From positions 6,325,001 through 6,389,000 of the forward strand of contig CM032123.1 in NCBI GenBank assembly GCA_018894105.1: 64,000 bases of DNA, in the 5' to 3' direction. Under the pieces are notes generated by a model. That model made no database searches, had not been told where the DNA came from, and saw nothing but the letters and a program-made list of their open reading frames with translations. Below are positions 24,466-35,804 of this stretch, piece after piece (position 1 is the stretch's first letter; every line of letters begins with the position of its first letter). The DNA comes from Jacaranda mimosifolia (taxonomy: Eukaryota > Streptophyta > Magnoliopsida > Lamiales > Bignoniaceae). The translations under genes were made by a program, and so were the position numbers.

Positions 24466-24774
24466 GTTAGCAAAACTTTTTAAATTTTAAATTGACTAAA
24501 TAAATTTAATAACAAAATTTTGACTTAAAATTATTTTTTAAGATAAAAATATGTCATGAATTCGGAAGGGGAACATTTAGATTTTTCATGTTTTTCTCTT
24601 GAATGAATTAATTTTTAGAGTAGAAATTTAGAGCGTTCAACTTTTTCGTAATGCCTCTGGAAAATATGACGTTAGCTTTGCATGTGTTTGATAGGAGTAG
24701 GTTTTTAAAAGTACATTAATATTTTTAATACTATGTTTTATTTTGAAATATAATATTATATATAAGTCTTCATT

Positions 24775-24930
24775 TAGGGGTGGGCGCTCAGAGTGGATAA
24801 TTAGAAAACCAAACCAATCTAATTAGATATTAATTATTCAAATTGGATTTTCTTAAAAAAAAAAAAATTAAGCATATATTGGGTAGGAGGTCCTACCCAA
24901 CTGAATAGTTCGGGTACCCGAATTGAAATT
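24775..24930. mobile_element. hAT-type MITE remnant
   Basis: TAGGGGTGGGCGCTCAG is a hAT-like end, and the following AACCAAACC and GGGTACCCGAATTG resemble this MITE type. No right end or TSD was found. AT-rich decay follows to about 25090. Confidence 0.35.
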
Positions 24931-26640
24931 ATATGTAAATAAATATATATTATAATTATATACATATTATAATATATATTGTAATATATACAAGTATAAG
25001 TATATTATAATATATTATAAATATACAAATTATAGCATTATAATATATATTATAATCTATTATAATATAAACATATTATAAGTTGTATTATATATTTATT
25101 GTATTCTAAATATGAAATAGTTGGCGTCCGTATAACCTCCTCTTTTACAGAGGCCAAGCCTCTGTTTCTCACCTCCGTTATGTCTTAAAGAAAGTCCATA
25201 AAATGTTTAAAATAATAAGTTTTTGTTATTTCAAAAGAAAAAAAAAAAAAGAAGAAGAAGAAGAAAACAACTTATGATCGAGATGGATTTTGTACCACAT
25301 TTAGAAGTCTATTTACTTTGTAATTTAGAATATTGGATAGAGATGTGCAGTATATTAGTTTGTGAATTATGTGCCCAATTAGTCTCATTAGCAATCCTAA
25401 TTATATGTGCAATATTACTTTAAAATAAGTACATCGCACATTTCCTTATAATTATGTAAAAGTGGAACAAAGAAAACACGTGTGACAATAAACTATATTT
25501 TTATAGTGTGAGTTAACATAAAAAAAAGAAGTTATATGTAGCATTCAGAAGGAAAAAAAAAATAATAACAACAAAAGATAAATAATAAGAAGCAAGGAAG
25601 TAACATTTTAAAAATGTACCTAGCCACTTATTCATTAATGCTACTGAAAAATATATATAGTCACTTATTATTCATTAATGCTATTGAACAACTGACTTTA
25701 TATACATAACTACTTAGTGATAATAGAGTAGATGAATTTTAATAGTCTCACATTAAAATGAGTCGAGAGTTTAATATAATTTATAACTTATTCTTCTTTT
25801 TCCATATCTTGAAACGTCTTTTTAAGGCAAAACGTCCCACAATATGAGTGTTGATGGGATAATACTTTGAAATAATTCGACCTTCATATTTGAAATAAAT
25901 CTAATCATCATCATAATGAAATGAATAATAATATATATAATACAAATATGTGTAACGTAATTCTTGTAGTAATTGCAATTTCTAGCAAAATTATACACAC
26001 CATATTTTTACAAGTGTACCATGAACAAAAGGTATTTACTAGTGTTCTAATTCTTTGCACTAAAAAAAGGTTATGAAATTATATTTTTGTTGGAAATAAA
26101 TATTCCTTTAACTTTTCACTCCAAAAATGGTCCCATTGTCTTTTACCCAATTTTTGGAAGAAATTGTCCTTGGAATTTTTAGTTACAAAATTTTTTATTT
26201 ACTAATATTTAGTTGTAAAATTTATTATTTTTTTAACTGTCTCTGTTGGTACTATTACTAAATACTTTTATTAAAATTTAATTATAAAGCTTTGAAAAAT
26301 TTTAATCTTCTTGTTTAGTTCATTTACTCTAAAAATTAAAGTGCGTCTAATAGTATAATTTACATATCTGAAACTCTAAAAAATATTGTTCTATAGATAT
26401 TTACTTAATTAAATTAAAATACTATTGATAAAATCAATATAAACAACATAAAATAGTTTTTCTAAGATTTTCTCTACATTAAATTTAATCGAAGAAGTAA
26501 AGAGTAAATTTAGTCCAAAAAATTTGAACTTGAAATTTAAGTAAAAAATATGTTTATTATTATAAAAATATTTATCTAAAAGATTACCTAGATTTTAAAG
26601 ATTAGAAAGTTTAAGATTTTTTTCAAAATTTTATCGGGGT
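24931..26640. other. No recognised gene; AT-rich
   Basis: Very AT-rich. It holds a small direct repeat (CACTTATTCATTAATGCTA.TGAA at about 25624 and 25665) and a purine run at 25236-25270. No coding sequence is supported. Confidence 0.4.
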
Positions 26641-27550
26641 TTTTGTTCATATGCAGCAAAACCCAGAAAAAAAGACCAAAACATGTTTACTCTGTGTTTG
26701 GCGGTAAGTTGGTTCTTTCCGCCAAAATGCTTTTCGCGGTAAATCGTCTCTGTAATAGAACATAACTGATCGTGGATTTTGGCGGTAAATCATGATTCGT
26801 GGTTGTATACGAACCCTTGATGATAAATTATCTTCTTTTGTGGTAATTTGTTGTTCTCTCTACTTTTGTTTGTTCATCTCTCTCATTTCTCAGGTATAAA
26901 TTTTTCTGTAACTCTCTTTCCCCGTTGCTCGCTTAATTTCTTCTCCTAATTCAACTTTTCTTATAATTTCTATCTTGAAACTTGCTTTCTGTGTAGATTT
27001 GACAGAAGGAAGCTAGTATAGAGACATAGAAGTGCAGTAAGGTGCTCTCTCTATTACCTTTCAGTTTATTCAGATTGGGCAAGGGGCATGTAAATTGTGT
27101 AATTCGGTGTGATGATTTATTTTGTTGTATAAAATTCCAGTTTTCAATGGGTGTATACTCTAGATATCCATTGATTGCATTTCCTGGACAACAAAAGTGG
27201 TTCAAACTCTGAAATTTATTCTAAACATGTCATGTTTGATTTTTCATCCATCATTTAACGATTAATTCTATTTGGATCACAAGTTGTTCTTGAATTTCAA
27301 TGACTACTTTGGTGATTGCTTGATTCTTTGGAAATGCAACTGTATGCTATAGATAAATATCAATTGTGACCAATTTAACAATAGATTTTTAAATGGTTAC
27401 TAATTTTTTTTTAAATTTATCATCAACCACCAACAAATATGGTTGCAAAGCATATACTAACAACAATTAACTTACTTTTGCATGATTGCTAAAAAATACT
27501 AAAAATAGCCCAGACAAGACCAAAATTAAGACATGCACATTTTCGGTTGG
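26641..27550. other. Possible right part of CACTA 2
   Basis: 26690-26830 has inverted GGCGGTAA/CCGCC motifs. 26830-27240 reads like a 5' UTR or intron with ATTTCTCAG|GTATAA and TGTGTAG junction-like signals. 27340-27510 has the GGTTGC/TTAGCAA-type motifs of CACTA subterminal sequence and resembles the 16.7-17.5 kb repeats. No CTTGTAGTG terminus is present, so the assignment is tentative. Confidence 0.3.
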
Positions 27551-30160
27551 AAATTAGATCAGTATTCGACCAATTTGGGTAAGTTTTCATAAATGGATAT
27601 CAATTAGTTTATTTCTCTAGATTTAATTAAAAATATTAATCAAAACATAATCATAAATAAGTTAATATTAAAAGATAGAGCTCAAATCGAGTCATGAATC
27701 AATGTTCTAATTGGAAAAAAAAATAGAAATTAAATTATGAAACTTTAGCTTAATGAATCCAGGACTATGGACCTAGCTCCTGACTTTGGATTTCCCCGAG
27801 ACACGATATATAGAAAATCTAGGATCAGAGTAAGTTTGGAAAAAATTAAAATCATAAAGACAGTTGGCACTTTGGGTTTGATGAGCTAAGAACGGCCAGT
27901 CTGTATGATCAGGGATCATGGTAATGCACTGCATTAGAATTATGATTTTGTGTATAGTTAGAAAAGTATTATAGAGCGATAAGCATATTGATTGAATGCA
28001 GGAGTATCCCTTAAGTCAAAAGAACTTAGTACTAGAACATCCCAACATTATAATTTATAATTAATAGAACTATAAAAAAGAAATCAGCTATCGGTCTACT
28101 AAGCCTGGCTTAGGAAATTAAGTTGATATTATTTCAGTCCCTCTTATACTATATTTTGCGATTACTAAGTAACGAGGAGATGAGCTACTGAACTCTCTAT
28201 GGAAAGGCCATTGCTTGATATTACCAAGTGAGGTTTATATTAGCTTTCTTTGCTGAGGAAATATATTTGTTAATATATCCTGGTTGCTTGATTCTGTTTG
28301 TGTTGAGATTCAAATTGTTGTTTGTTCGTTTTAAGCTATCATGTGGTTCTTGTGTTGAACATATGAACTAATTTTCCTTGTCTGCAATTCTTGAGCCATT
28401 GTTATTCGAAATATCAACATGTCTAGCAACATGATATTATTTTATGTTCTTGGCCATCTGCTTGAATTCGGTATATCATTTTGTACCGTTATATTTTTTA
28501 TACATTGATTCCGTGACTCTTTCGCTTGAACCTGATGACTTGGTTAAACACCTCATATCGTGCTATTCTCAAGTAATCAATTCCTCATTTGTACTGTTTT
28601 ACTTACAATGTATTTGTCTCTGAATTCCTGTATTGAAATTGAAATATTAGTGAAATATTCTGCATGACTCCACCTTCTAGATGTGGTCCTTAAACAATGT
28701 TTTGGAAATGGTATTTTCTAAATAATATGGACAAGTATCATTTGAATTTGGAATCTTCCGTTAATCACATTCGAACTGGACTTTGTTGATAAGTAATCCC
28801 TGAGAAGAGGTTTCGTTGTGATGCTGTCTTGCTGACTAGCCGTTGTTACTCTATACTTCATACGAGGAGGTGACCTATACTTGTTGGGATAGATGCAGCC
28901 ATGCTAGTTGACCCGTATTCTTTTATTGGTGATAGAGGCAGTCTTGATGACTGGCCCGTATTGATGTTTTGGTGATAGAGGCAGTCTTGTTGACTGACCC
29001 ATATTGTTATATTGGTGATAGAGGCAGTCTTGATGACTAACTTGTATTGATATTTTGGTATTGTTCTATTGGTGATAGAGGCCGTCTTGTTGACTGCTCG
29101 TATTGGTATATTAGTGATAGAGGCAGTCTTGTTGACTTACTAGTGTTGATCTATTGTGGTAGAGGTAGTCTTGTTGACTGGCATATGTTGATATATTATG
29201 ATAGAGGCAATCTTGTCGACTAACCCATTTTGAGATATTGTGATAGAGGCAGTCATGTTGGTTGACCCTTGTTACTATATCGACTTGCAGGAGAATAATT
29301 TCTGATTTATTCTGTCAAAGATGACGACAATGGCATTAAATTCAAAGTGAAAATATGTTGTATTCACCAAATTTATAAAAAATGTTTATACAACTAATTT
29401 TGGTGAAATGCTCCTCGTACAATCTATTCTATAGAACCTAATAGAATCCTAGATTTTGAATTTGAGCTTTTTTTACAACTTAAAATGTTCTCATACACTT
29501 GGCTCTTTAAAATTAATCAAATTCCTGAGTTTTGAGATATGGAAATTTTCATGAAATATAATGAAAACTCGAGATGTCTCTTTGCGGATATGGGACAGCG
29601 TGGAATCAGCTCATGACGTGTAAACCCTTACTTATGGTTTCTCAAATCTAATTCTCGATCCTTAAAGTCTATTTTTTACTTAACAACCTATTTTCTTGAT
29701 ATTTTCCTATCGTTGTTGTACATTGGTCCGATACTATTCTATACTATATATTTATTGTCATTACTATTTATGTATCTTGATCATTACCTCACTAAGTCAT
29801 TCAAACTTATCCTTATGGTATTTTTTCTTTCTATTCTTTACTTAAGATTGAGGATTAGATAGTTCTATAAATATAGGTCACATGGTGCATAGTAAGCATA
29901 ATCTTATCAAGGTACATATAAACGGTAAGGACAAAATATGTATGCATGTCTATAGTGTAATAGTATGTTTGATAGTAGACTTTCATTTCTATCTTTTGCT
30001 GAAGTATGATAGGCTAGAGCTTATGATATTTGGCGCGAGTCTTCAGACTATTGTAAAATGATGGAAACGTATGTTTGGTTTGCAGTTTGTAGCACGACTA
30101 GTTGACATAGATATTATTCATTGATTATGATCTTGTTTATCACTTGAGTTATTTTGGAAT
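27551..30160 (+). mobile_element. Probable degraded LTR of another gypsy-type element
   Basis: The texture resembles the TGTAACACC-type LTRs elsewhere: an internal minisatellite of similar unit length, and a CCTCACTAAGTCATTCAAAC-type motif at 29788. That motif parallels TTATTGAGTTCGTATGACTC in copy B (minus) and TTACTAAGTCCGTAGGACTT in copy C (minus). Neither terminus nor a PBS or PPT was found, so extent and family are uncertain. Confidence 0.35.
28890..29285 (+). repeat. 43-bp minisatellite (8-9 copies)
   Basis: GATAGAGGCAGTCTTGTTGACT recurs at 28931, 28974, 29017, 29073, 29116, 29157, 29200 and 29242. Spacing is 42-43 bases, with one 56-base interval. A diverged unit precedes at about 28890. 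Confidence 0.92.
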
Positions 30161-30166
30161 CGGGGA

Positions 30167-30837
30167 TGCTATGGAATCGTTTGAGTTGAGAATGAAAGAT
30201 TATATGAACCCAAAAGGGTAAAGGACTCAAAAGAGTCAAGTAGTAAAATAGAGAATAAACTAGAAGTTCCAAATATAACCGAAATTCCAGATAAAGCAAA
30301 AATATAAATAAATGAGATAAGGTGTTTATAGTGGTTCGGCAAGCCTACTCCACTACCTAAGCCAGAGGACTTAGGATTTTGAACCTGCAAATATTATTAG
30401 CAAAGAAACAAGAACAAATACAGCGAGCAGCACTAACTTCCAAAACCTCACAGAAGTGAACCAGAATACTCTACGGGTAATACTGGGGTTTTGCGAAGTA
30501 AAGAGTAATGGAACAATCCTAACAACTCTCAATAGCACTAACTTCTTCTACATTAGAGATACTACTTGTTTAAATAGTAGATTTTGAGATCTTCCAGAGT
30601 TGATGCCTCAATTTGCTCCTTGAATGTTGTAACGGTAATATACCAATTGTGCAGCTGCCTTAGATGATGCAACAGTAACATACCAAAAATACTTTTGGTT
30701 CTTAATATGGGAAATTTCAGATTTGCAGCACAAATTGACTACTTAACTTAATCACATTTGACAAGATTGAAAGCTACCATATAAGTTTGAATTTACTTTG
30801 CATAATCAAAATATTGTTTTGGAAAGCAATCCTAACA
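30167..30837 (-). mobile_element. 3' LTR of Sirevirus-like copia element
   Basis: On the minus strand it begins TGTTAGGATTGCTTTCC at 30837, just after a polypurine tract. A CA-type end near 30167 (CGATTCCATAGCA) gives about 670 bp. A second TGTTAGGATTG occurs inside the LTR near 30529. The 3' boundary is the least certain point, because no TSD can be verified with the 5' LTR missing. Confidence 0.6.
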
Positions 30838-30854
30838 ATCTCCCCATTTTTTAT
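30838..30854 (-). other. Polypurine tract of the copia element
   Basis: The minus strand reads AAAAAATGGGGAGATT immediately upstream of the TGTTAGG LTR start. Additional purine runs lie upstream (minus strand GATGAGGGGGAGAAC at 31317-31332). Multiple PPT-like tracts are a known trait of Sireviruses. Confidence 0.7.
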
Positions 30855-31100
30855 GATGCCATTCTGTTGTTATCCCCCTGTCTAAAGATGCTATAGCATT
30901 GATCAGATTCAAACTGTCAAAGCATGCATAAACATTTTTCTCCCTCTGTTTGAGGCAATTTTAAGATCCAGAAAAGACAAGAAGACATATGTTTAAATAC
31001 ATAACTTTGAAGACGTTGTTCAAGTAAAGCTATCTAAGCATACAAGACAAAAATATACATGCTTAAATGTAAAAAGAACCAAAAAAAACTTAAGGAATAG

Positions 31101-31276
31101 TTTTAAGCATGAGTAGCAAAGTATTAGTACATCAGTTTCAAAAGTAGCAGCAAAGCATCAGTCTTATGCTAAGATAACCATCAAGCAGTTTTAAGCATGA
31201 GTAGCAAAGCATTAGTACATCAGTTTCAAAAGTAGCAGCAAAGCATCAGTCTTATGCTAAGATAACCATCAGGCAG
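31101..31276. repeat. 88-bp direct tandem duplication
   Basis: TTTTAAGCATGAGTAGCAAA...GATAACCATCA.GCAG occurs at 31101-31188 and 31189-31276 with only two or so differences. It lies between the env-position ORF and the PPT of the copia element. Confidence 0.9.
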
Positions 31277-31280
31277 AGTT

Positions 31281-32114
31281 TTAGTCAAAAAACATTTTAG
31301 CCATAGGAACAAAATAGTTCTCCCCCTCATCATCAAAAAGTTCAAGGACTATGAGAGCGTTTGCGGAGGGAAAAGTGAAGATCCTCGATGTCATCGTGAA
31401 GATCATCAATTTTGGTTTTACACCTGCAGAAGTTGTTTTCAATCGTGCTAATGAACTCAGAGAGTTTGGTATCGAGACGATCAATGAAGGATGCAATATG
31501 CTGAACAACGAGGGGAAGAGGTAGCTCGAGAGCATCTGGTGTTCTATTTTTGTGTTTAAAGGAAACGCCTTAAGAGGCGACGGAGTTAACTTCTTGAACA
31601 AAGGGATCAAAGACATAGAGAGGTTTTTTTCCAGGGTGTAGTCATACGTCGCGGAGCAGAGGGAATAGCAGCGGAGTTGGTCAACCCAGGTAAGAGTAGG
31701 AGATGGAGGAATATCTGAGAAGTCTATTGGGCGCCCGCGGTTTAGTTTTCTAGCCATGATATTTGTGGAGAAGAAATTTTCGGCATGAGGGTTAGGAAAT
31801 TTGAGGATTGTGGGTACAGTCGCGAAGTCCCAGTGATTGAACAAGGAATCCGTGAAGGAGTGAGAGAGAGGAGGTGAGGAAAATGGAAGATGAGAGGATG
31901 CAGGGAGCAATGGAGGAGAGGATGGTAGAGACAAAGAGCGGACAACGATTGGGGATTTTGTAGAAGAAGGAATGAAAGGAGATGGAAGGGATTCCTCCGA
32001 GTCGGACGCGTAGTCCATGAGTTTTGGGGAAGGTGAGATGGGATCATCGTCCATGGAGGATGAAGAGGAGGAGCACCAACAGGACAGCAGTTTCACCATC
32101 GAAAAAGAACGCAA
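31281..32114 (-). CDS. ORF downstream of copia pol, in Sirevirus env-like position
   Basis: A 277-codon open frame, minus strand, lies between the pol end and the 3' PPT. That is where Sirevirus elements carry a third, env-like ORF. The N-terminal third is low-complexity Ser/Pro-rich (a cluster of six Ser near residue 18, then SLPSPF and LPSSPPLLP segments). It is followed by a more ordered region with RGRPIDFSDIPPSPTLTWVD near residue 130. No clear transmembrane segment or signal peptide is visible. It ends at a stop before the 88-bp duplication. Position supports the env-like ORF assignment; sequence alone does not prove it. It may equally be a decayed or shifted remnant. Confidence 0.45.
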   Translation of the reverse strand: MRSFSMVKLLSCWCSSSSSSMDDDPISPSPKLMDYASDSEESLPSPFIPSSTKSPIVVRSLSLPSSPPLLPASSHLPFSSPPLSHSFTDSLFNHWDFATVPTILKFPNPHAENFFSTNIMARKLNRGRPIDFSDIPPSPTLTWVDQLRCYSLCSATYDYTLEKNLSMSLIPLFKKLTPSPLKAFPLNTKIEHQMLSSYLFPSLFSILHPSLIVSIPNSLSSLARLKTTSAGVKPKLMIFTMTSRIFTFPSANALIVLELFDDEGENYFVPMAKMFFD

Positions 32115-32289
32115 TCGAAGAGGTAGCGGAGAGGATTCAGAAAGATGAGAGGTTTTGTGTTGGTTTATGTGCAGGAGAGACAGATGGTTGAATTTTCAGA
32201 TTTTCCCCCTAAAAGTTTTTTTTTTTTTTATAAAGATGGAAGGAGAATATATTCTTGCCAAAAGACTGCACATATCAAACATAAAATGA

Positions 32290-33857
32290 GATTCACATTC
32301 CAAATTTAAGTCATGAGGAGAAGAAAGAAGGAATGATCCCTAACTTTTGTTTGAGAAAACTGAATCTTTCTTCTGGGAGTAGTTTAGTGAAGATGTTAGC
32401 CAACTGATTGTGTGTATCAATGAAAGATATGTAAACATTACCTTTCTGGACATGATCTTTAATAAAATGATGTCTTATTTCTATGTATTTTGTGCATGAG
32501 TGATAGACTGGATTTTTTGTAATGCAGATAGCACTAGTGTTGTCACATAAGATAGATATGCAAGGAAATTATAAGCCATAATCACTGAGGGTATGTTTCA
32601 TCCATAATACCTATGAGCAACAATTACCTAGCACCATGTATTCAGCCTCAGTTGTTGACATAGCCACCACACTTTGTTTCTTTGTAGACCAACTTACTAG
32701 ACATGACCCTAGTAGTTAACAAGTTCCAGTAGTACTTTTTCGATCATCTTGCACCCTGCATAGTCAACGTCAGAAAACCCAAGAAGATTGAAAGATTGGG
32801 ATCAAGGGTACCAAATGCCATTATTGGTAGTTCCTTTGAGATTGTGCAGGATTCTTTTTACAGCTTTGAGATGTGACTCTTTCAGTTGTCCTTGAAACCG
32901 AGCGCACAAACTGGTGGCAAATAGTATATCTGGACGATTAAAACTTAGATATAACAAGCTTCCAATCATGCCCCTGTATGTTGTTTCATCTACACTTTTT
33001 CCATTAGGATCAAGTTCCAGCTTTGTAGATACAGCCATGGGAATGTTGTATTCTTTACAATCCTGCATTCTAAATTTCTGCAAGAGTTCCTTAGTGTATT
33101 TTTCTTGAGATATAAAGATTCCAGTGGTAGTTTGTTTGATTTGGCGGCCAAGGAAAAAATTTAACTCACCCACAAGACTCATTTCAAATTTCATTGTCAT
33201 GTATGATGCAAATTCGTCACAAAGATCTTTATGAGTGCCACCAAAAATTATATCATCCACATATACTTGAACAAGTAGTAAATGGCCATTTGATGTTTTT
33301 GTAAAAAGTGTAGTATCTACTTTACCCATACAAAAACCTTTTGAGATAAGGAAAGAGCTTAGGCGATCATACCATGCTCTAGGGGCTTGTTTCAAACCAT
33401 AAAGAGCTTTTGATAATTTAAAAACATGGTTTGGAAATTTTAAGTTTTTGAAACCAAGAGGTTGTTCAACAAAGACATCTTCTTTTATATGTCTATTTAA
33501 AAAATCACTTTTAACATCCATTTGGTAGAAAGTGAATTTTTTATGTGATGCATATGCTAGCAACATGCGAATGGATTCAAGATGTGCGATGGGTGCATAA
33601 GTTTCATCATAATCAATGCCCTCTTGTTGAGAGTACCCTTTTGCAACAAGTCTAGCTTTGCTTTTAACAACTTCATCATGTTCATCTAGTTTGTTTCGAA
33701 AAACCCACTTAGTACCAATTACAGGGTGATTATCAGGTCTCCTTACTAGGTTCCAAACCTGGTTTTTCTCAAACTCATGGAGTTCTTCTTTCATTGCATT
33801 CAGCCAGGAATCTTTATTTAGCGCCTCATTTATATTGCAAGGCTCTGCATAAGACAA
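32290..33857 (-). pseudogene. Ty1/copia pol: reverse transcriptase and RNase H
   Basis: The 351-codon frame at 32802-33857 is the copia-type RT. It has an NHPVIGTKWVFRNKLDEH start, KARLVAKGYSQQEGIDYDET, LYGLKQAPRAWYDRL, the catalytic VYVDD box and NFFLGRQIKQT. The RNase H follows in broken frames to about 32290, where CDNTSAI, IEIRHHFIKDHVQKG and LANIFTK can be read. The linker before RT and the motif wording fit the Sirevirus (SIRE/Maximus) lineage. Frames are broken in RNase H and upstream of RT, and integrase, protease and gag are missing beyond 34.1 kb. The copy is a dead 3' half-element. It functioned in reverse transcription of the element RNA. Confidence 0.9.
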
Positions 33858-34125
33858 AAATACAAGGTCAGAGAGATGTGAATCAGTTGTTTTAGTTTTG
33901 GACCTTGTAGTAATTCCAGCATCTAGGTCTCCAATGATGTTCTATGTTGGATGGCTTGATGCATGTTTGAATTTGCTGATTTTATCTCCAGTTTCGTCAT
34001 TGGAAGTTCCACTTGCATTTGAAACTGTCTCAGTGAGATTTTCGAATGCATCTCTTTCTCCTTCTTTTTCTTGTTGAAGTGCCTCTATCACTCGATCATA
34101 ACCTATAGTTTCTATACTTAAGGAA
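33858..34125 (-). pseudogene. Copia pol linker between integrase and RT, truncated
   Basis: On the minus strand an acidic linker reads ...EALQQEKEGERDAF...SNASGTSNDETGDK... in one frame. After a frame break come an ITTRSKTK motif and the RT start. The TRSK motif before RT is standard in copia pol. The sequence stops at about 34110-34140, where gypsy sequence begins. Confidence 0.75.
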
Positions 34126-34237
34126 TCCTTGGCTCCGACGAGCCACGCCGACAGTTGCTGCCCTTCAACCATCCCCGACCCCCTCGCCTGGTCGAATAGT
34201 AACGGTCGAGAGGGACGCGGGTCAAGGAAAAAGACCC

Positions 34238-35517
34238 ATGGGGGAACAGAGTGGGCCCCCGCCCAAAAAGATTGTTGCTGCTGGAAAGGGGAAAGGAAAA
34301 TCGAAGGGCGCCGGGTCGGGGATGCCGACGGGAAACGATCTCTTCGGGGATCGAGATGCGGAGGCCTTATTCGGCCTGAGGAAGTTTCCACCTCATCATT
34401 TCGGGTCGGACCCCAACCTACTTGTGGACAACTCGTCTATATGCATGGATTTGGGCCAAGTGGGGTCGACCCCTTGAAATGGTTGTTGGCTGGACAGTTC
34501 CTGGCTGACCAGAGGAGGATAATGGGCCTGAGTCAGCCCGGGGCACTGTGCGAGGTTGCATACCACGCGAACATGGTAAGATCCCCTAAACTGTAAACTT
34601 GCGTAATCGATTTTCCTTGCATGGATAGTAATGATTTTTATGTTTCAGGTCGCGCAACTCGCCTACAACTTTTACCGCTGTTCAGAGCTGGCTCTCGCTG
34701 ATCATGAACAGTTGGATGCTGGCGGCGATGCCGAAACATTGAAGGCCCAGCTGGAGTTATCCCAACTGCGACTCGATGAAGTGCAGAAGGAAAATGCCAA
34801 AGACACCGAAATAATGGAGGCGAAAGATAGACAAGTCCTGCTGGCGATGACGGAGCAGACAAAGATGGAGGCGAAGCTGAAAAAACTTGAACTGGACATC
34901 CATGTCGCCTACGAATCTGGTCGGGCAGCAGGTCGAGGTGAGCGACTGGTCGAGGCCAGGACAGAGTTCGAGCAAGTAGTGTCGGAGATTCGCAAGGAGG
35001 CGGTACAACAGTTCATGGTGAGCCCCGCCTTCAGGATGCGAGCATGGTGCTGGCCTTGGACGATGCCCAAAGTGCCTTTAATAAGGCTATTGCACAAATG
35101 CGGCACCTGGGCTATACAGTTAGCAAGGAAGATCGCTCGAAGATGGGCCTTGCTTTCGACGAGCAGTTGCACCCAATTGGTGACGAGGATGTCGACGAGG
35201 CCGAGCCCGAGGTAGAGGCAATGAAGGAGATCGACATAACTCCTGAAAAGAGGCAGAAGGCAGACCTCGAAAAGAAAGTGAAGGCAGTGGGTCGAGAGTT
35301 CGAATTCGCCAGTGATCTCGCTTATGAAATCTCCGAAGGCCAGGCCGACACTACCTCTTTCTTCCCAACCGCCGAGTGGCTGTTTATGTCTTCTGCTGCC
35401 TGTCCCTCTCACCCAGTCACCGCTGCAATGCCCGTTTCCATGGCACCGCCTGAGCCCCGGTCTACTCCTGCTCCTGCTCCCGCCTTACCCCTCGAAGGGT
35501 CTGGCAGTTCTAGCTAG
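34238..35517 (+). pseudogene. Antisense ORF of the Tat element, with a 73-bp intron and a frameshift
   Basis: Exon 1 (to 34575) ends ...GALCEVAYHANM at a donor ATG|GTAAGA. Exon 2 starts at 34649 after TATGTTTCAG and continues in frame as VAQLAYNFYRC..., so the intron is 34576-34648. Exon 2 encodes a long charged region, probably coiled coil (ETLKAQLELSQLRLDEVQKE...), then DDAQSAFNKAIAQMRHLGY and a Pro/Ala-rich tail ending at the TAG at 35515. A single-base loss near 35030 shifts the frame before the DDAQSAF part. Exon 1 has another frame change near 34470. AATAAA lies at 35578. Antisense ORFs in this position are known from Tat-lineage elements; their function is unknown. Confidence 0.72.
34576..34648 (+). 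other. Predicted intron in the antisense ORF
   Basis: Donor ATG|GTAAGATCCC and acceptor TTTTATGTTTCAG|GT fit plant consensus, and removal joins two protein-like frames exactly. Its 73-bp size is within the usual plant minimum. Confidence 0.7.
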
Positions 35518-35804
35518 GATTTGTAATACTTGTTTTTGTTTTGATGTACATGCCTCGTTGAGGCTTATTGAGGATGAAATAAAATTTGTTGCCCTTCATC
35601 TACCAGCTGTTCAATTTCGAGCACTGTTTTTCTCCATTGCAAGATAACTTGAACTTTATCGCCATTTATGATTAGTAAAGTGTAGATGAATTTGTCGATT
35701 GGGCTCGACTTCGAGCCTTAGCGGCTTTTCTGCAAGTGTTACCTCGATTTTGCAACCTTGCCTCAGGGGCTTTGACGCCAGTTTGATGAGAATTTTCGTC
35801 AACC

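Noticed and set aside
25961..25973. Right terminus of CACTA 2 (TTCTTGTAGT)
   Set aside because: The final G is missing, no CGA TSD follows, and there are no subterminal motifs beside it.
28890..29285. Regular repeats that could suggest a CRISPR array
   Set aside because: Whole units repeat without unique spacers, and the context is a plant nuclear LTR-like region.
34129..34237. Upstream extension of the antisense ORF exon 1
   Set aside because: The open frame continues to the copia junction, but the protein-like reading that fits the downstream segment begins at the ATG at 34238. The upstream part overlaps the breakpoint and cannot be judged.
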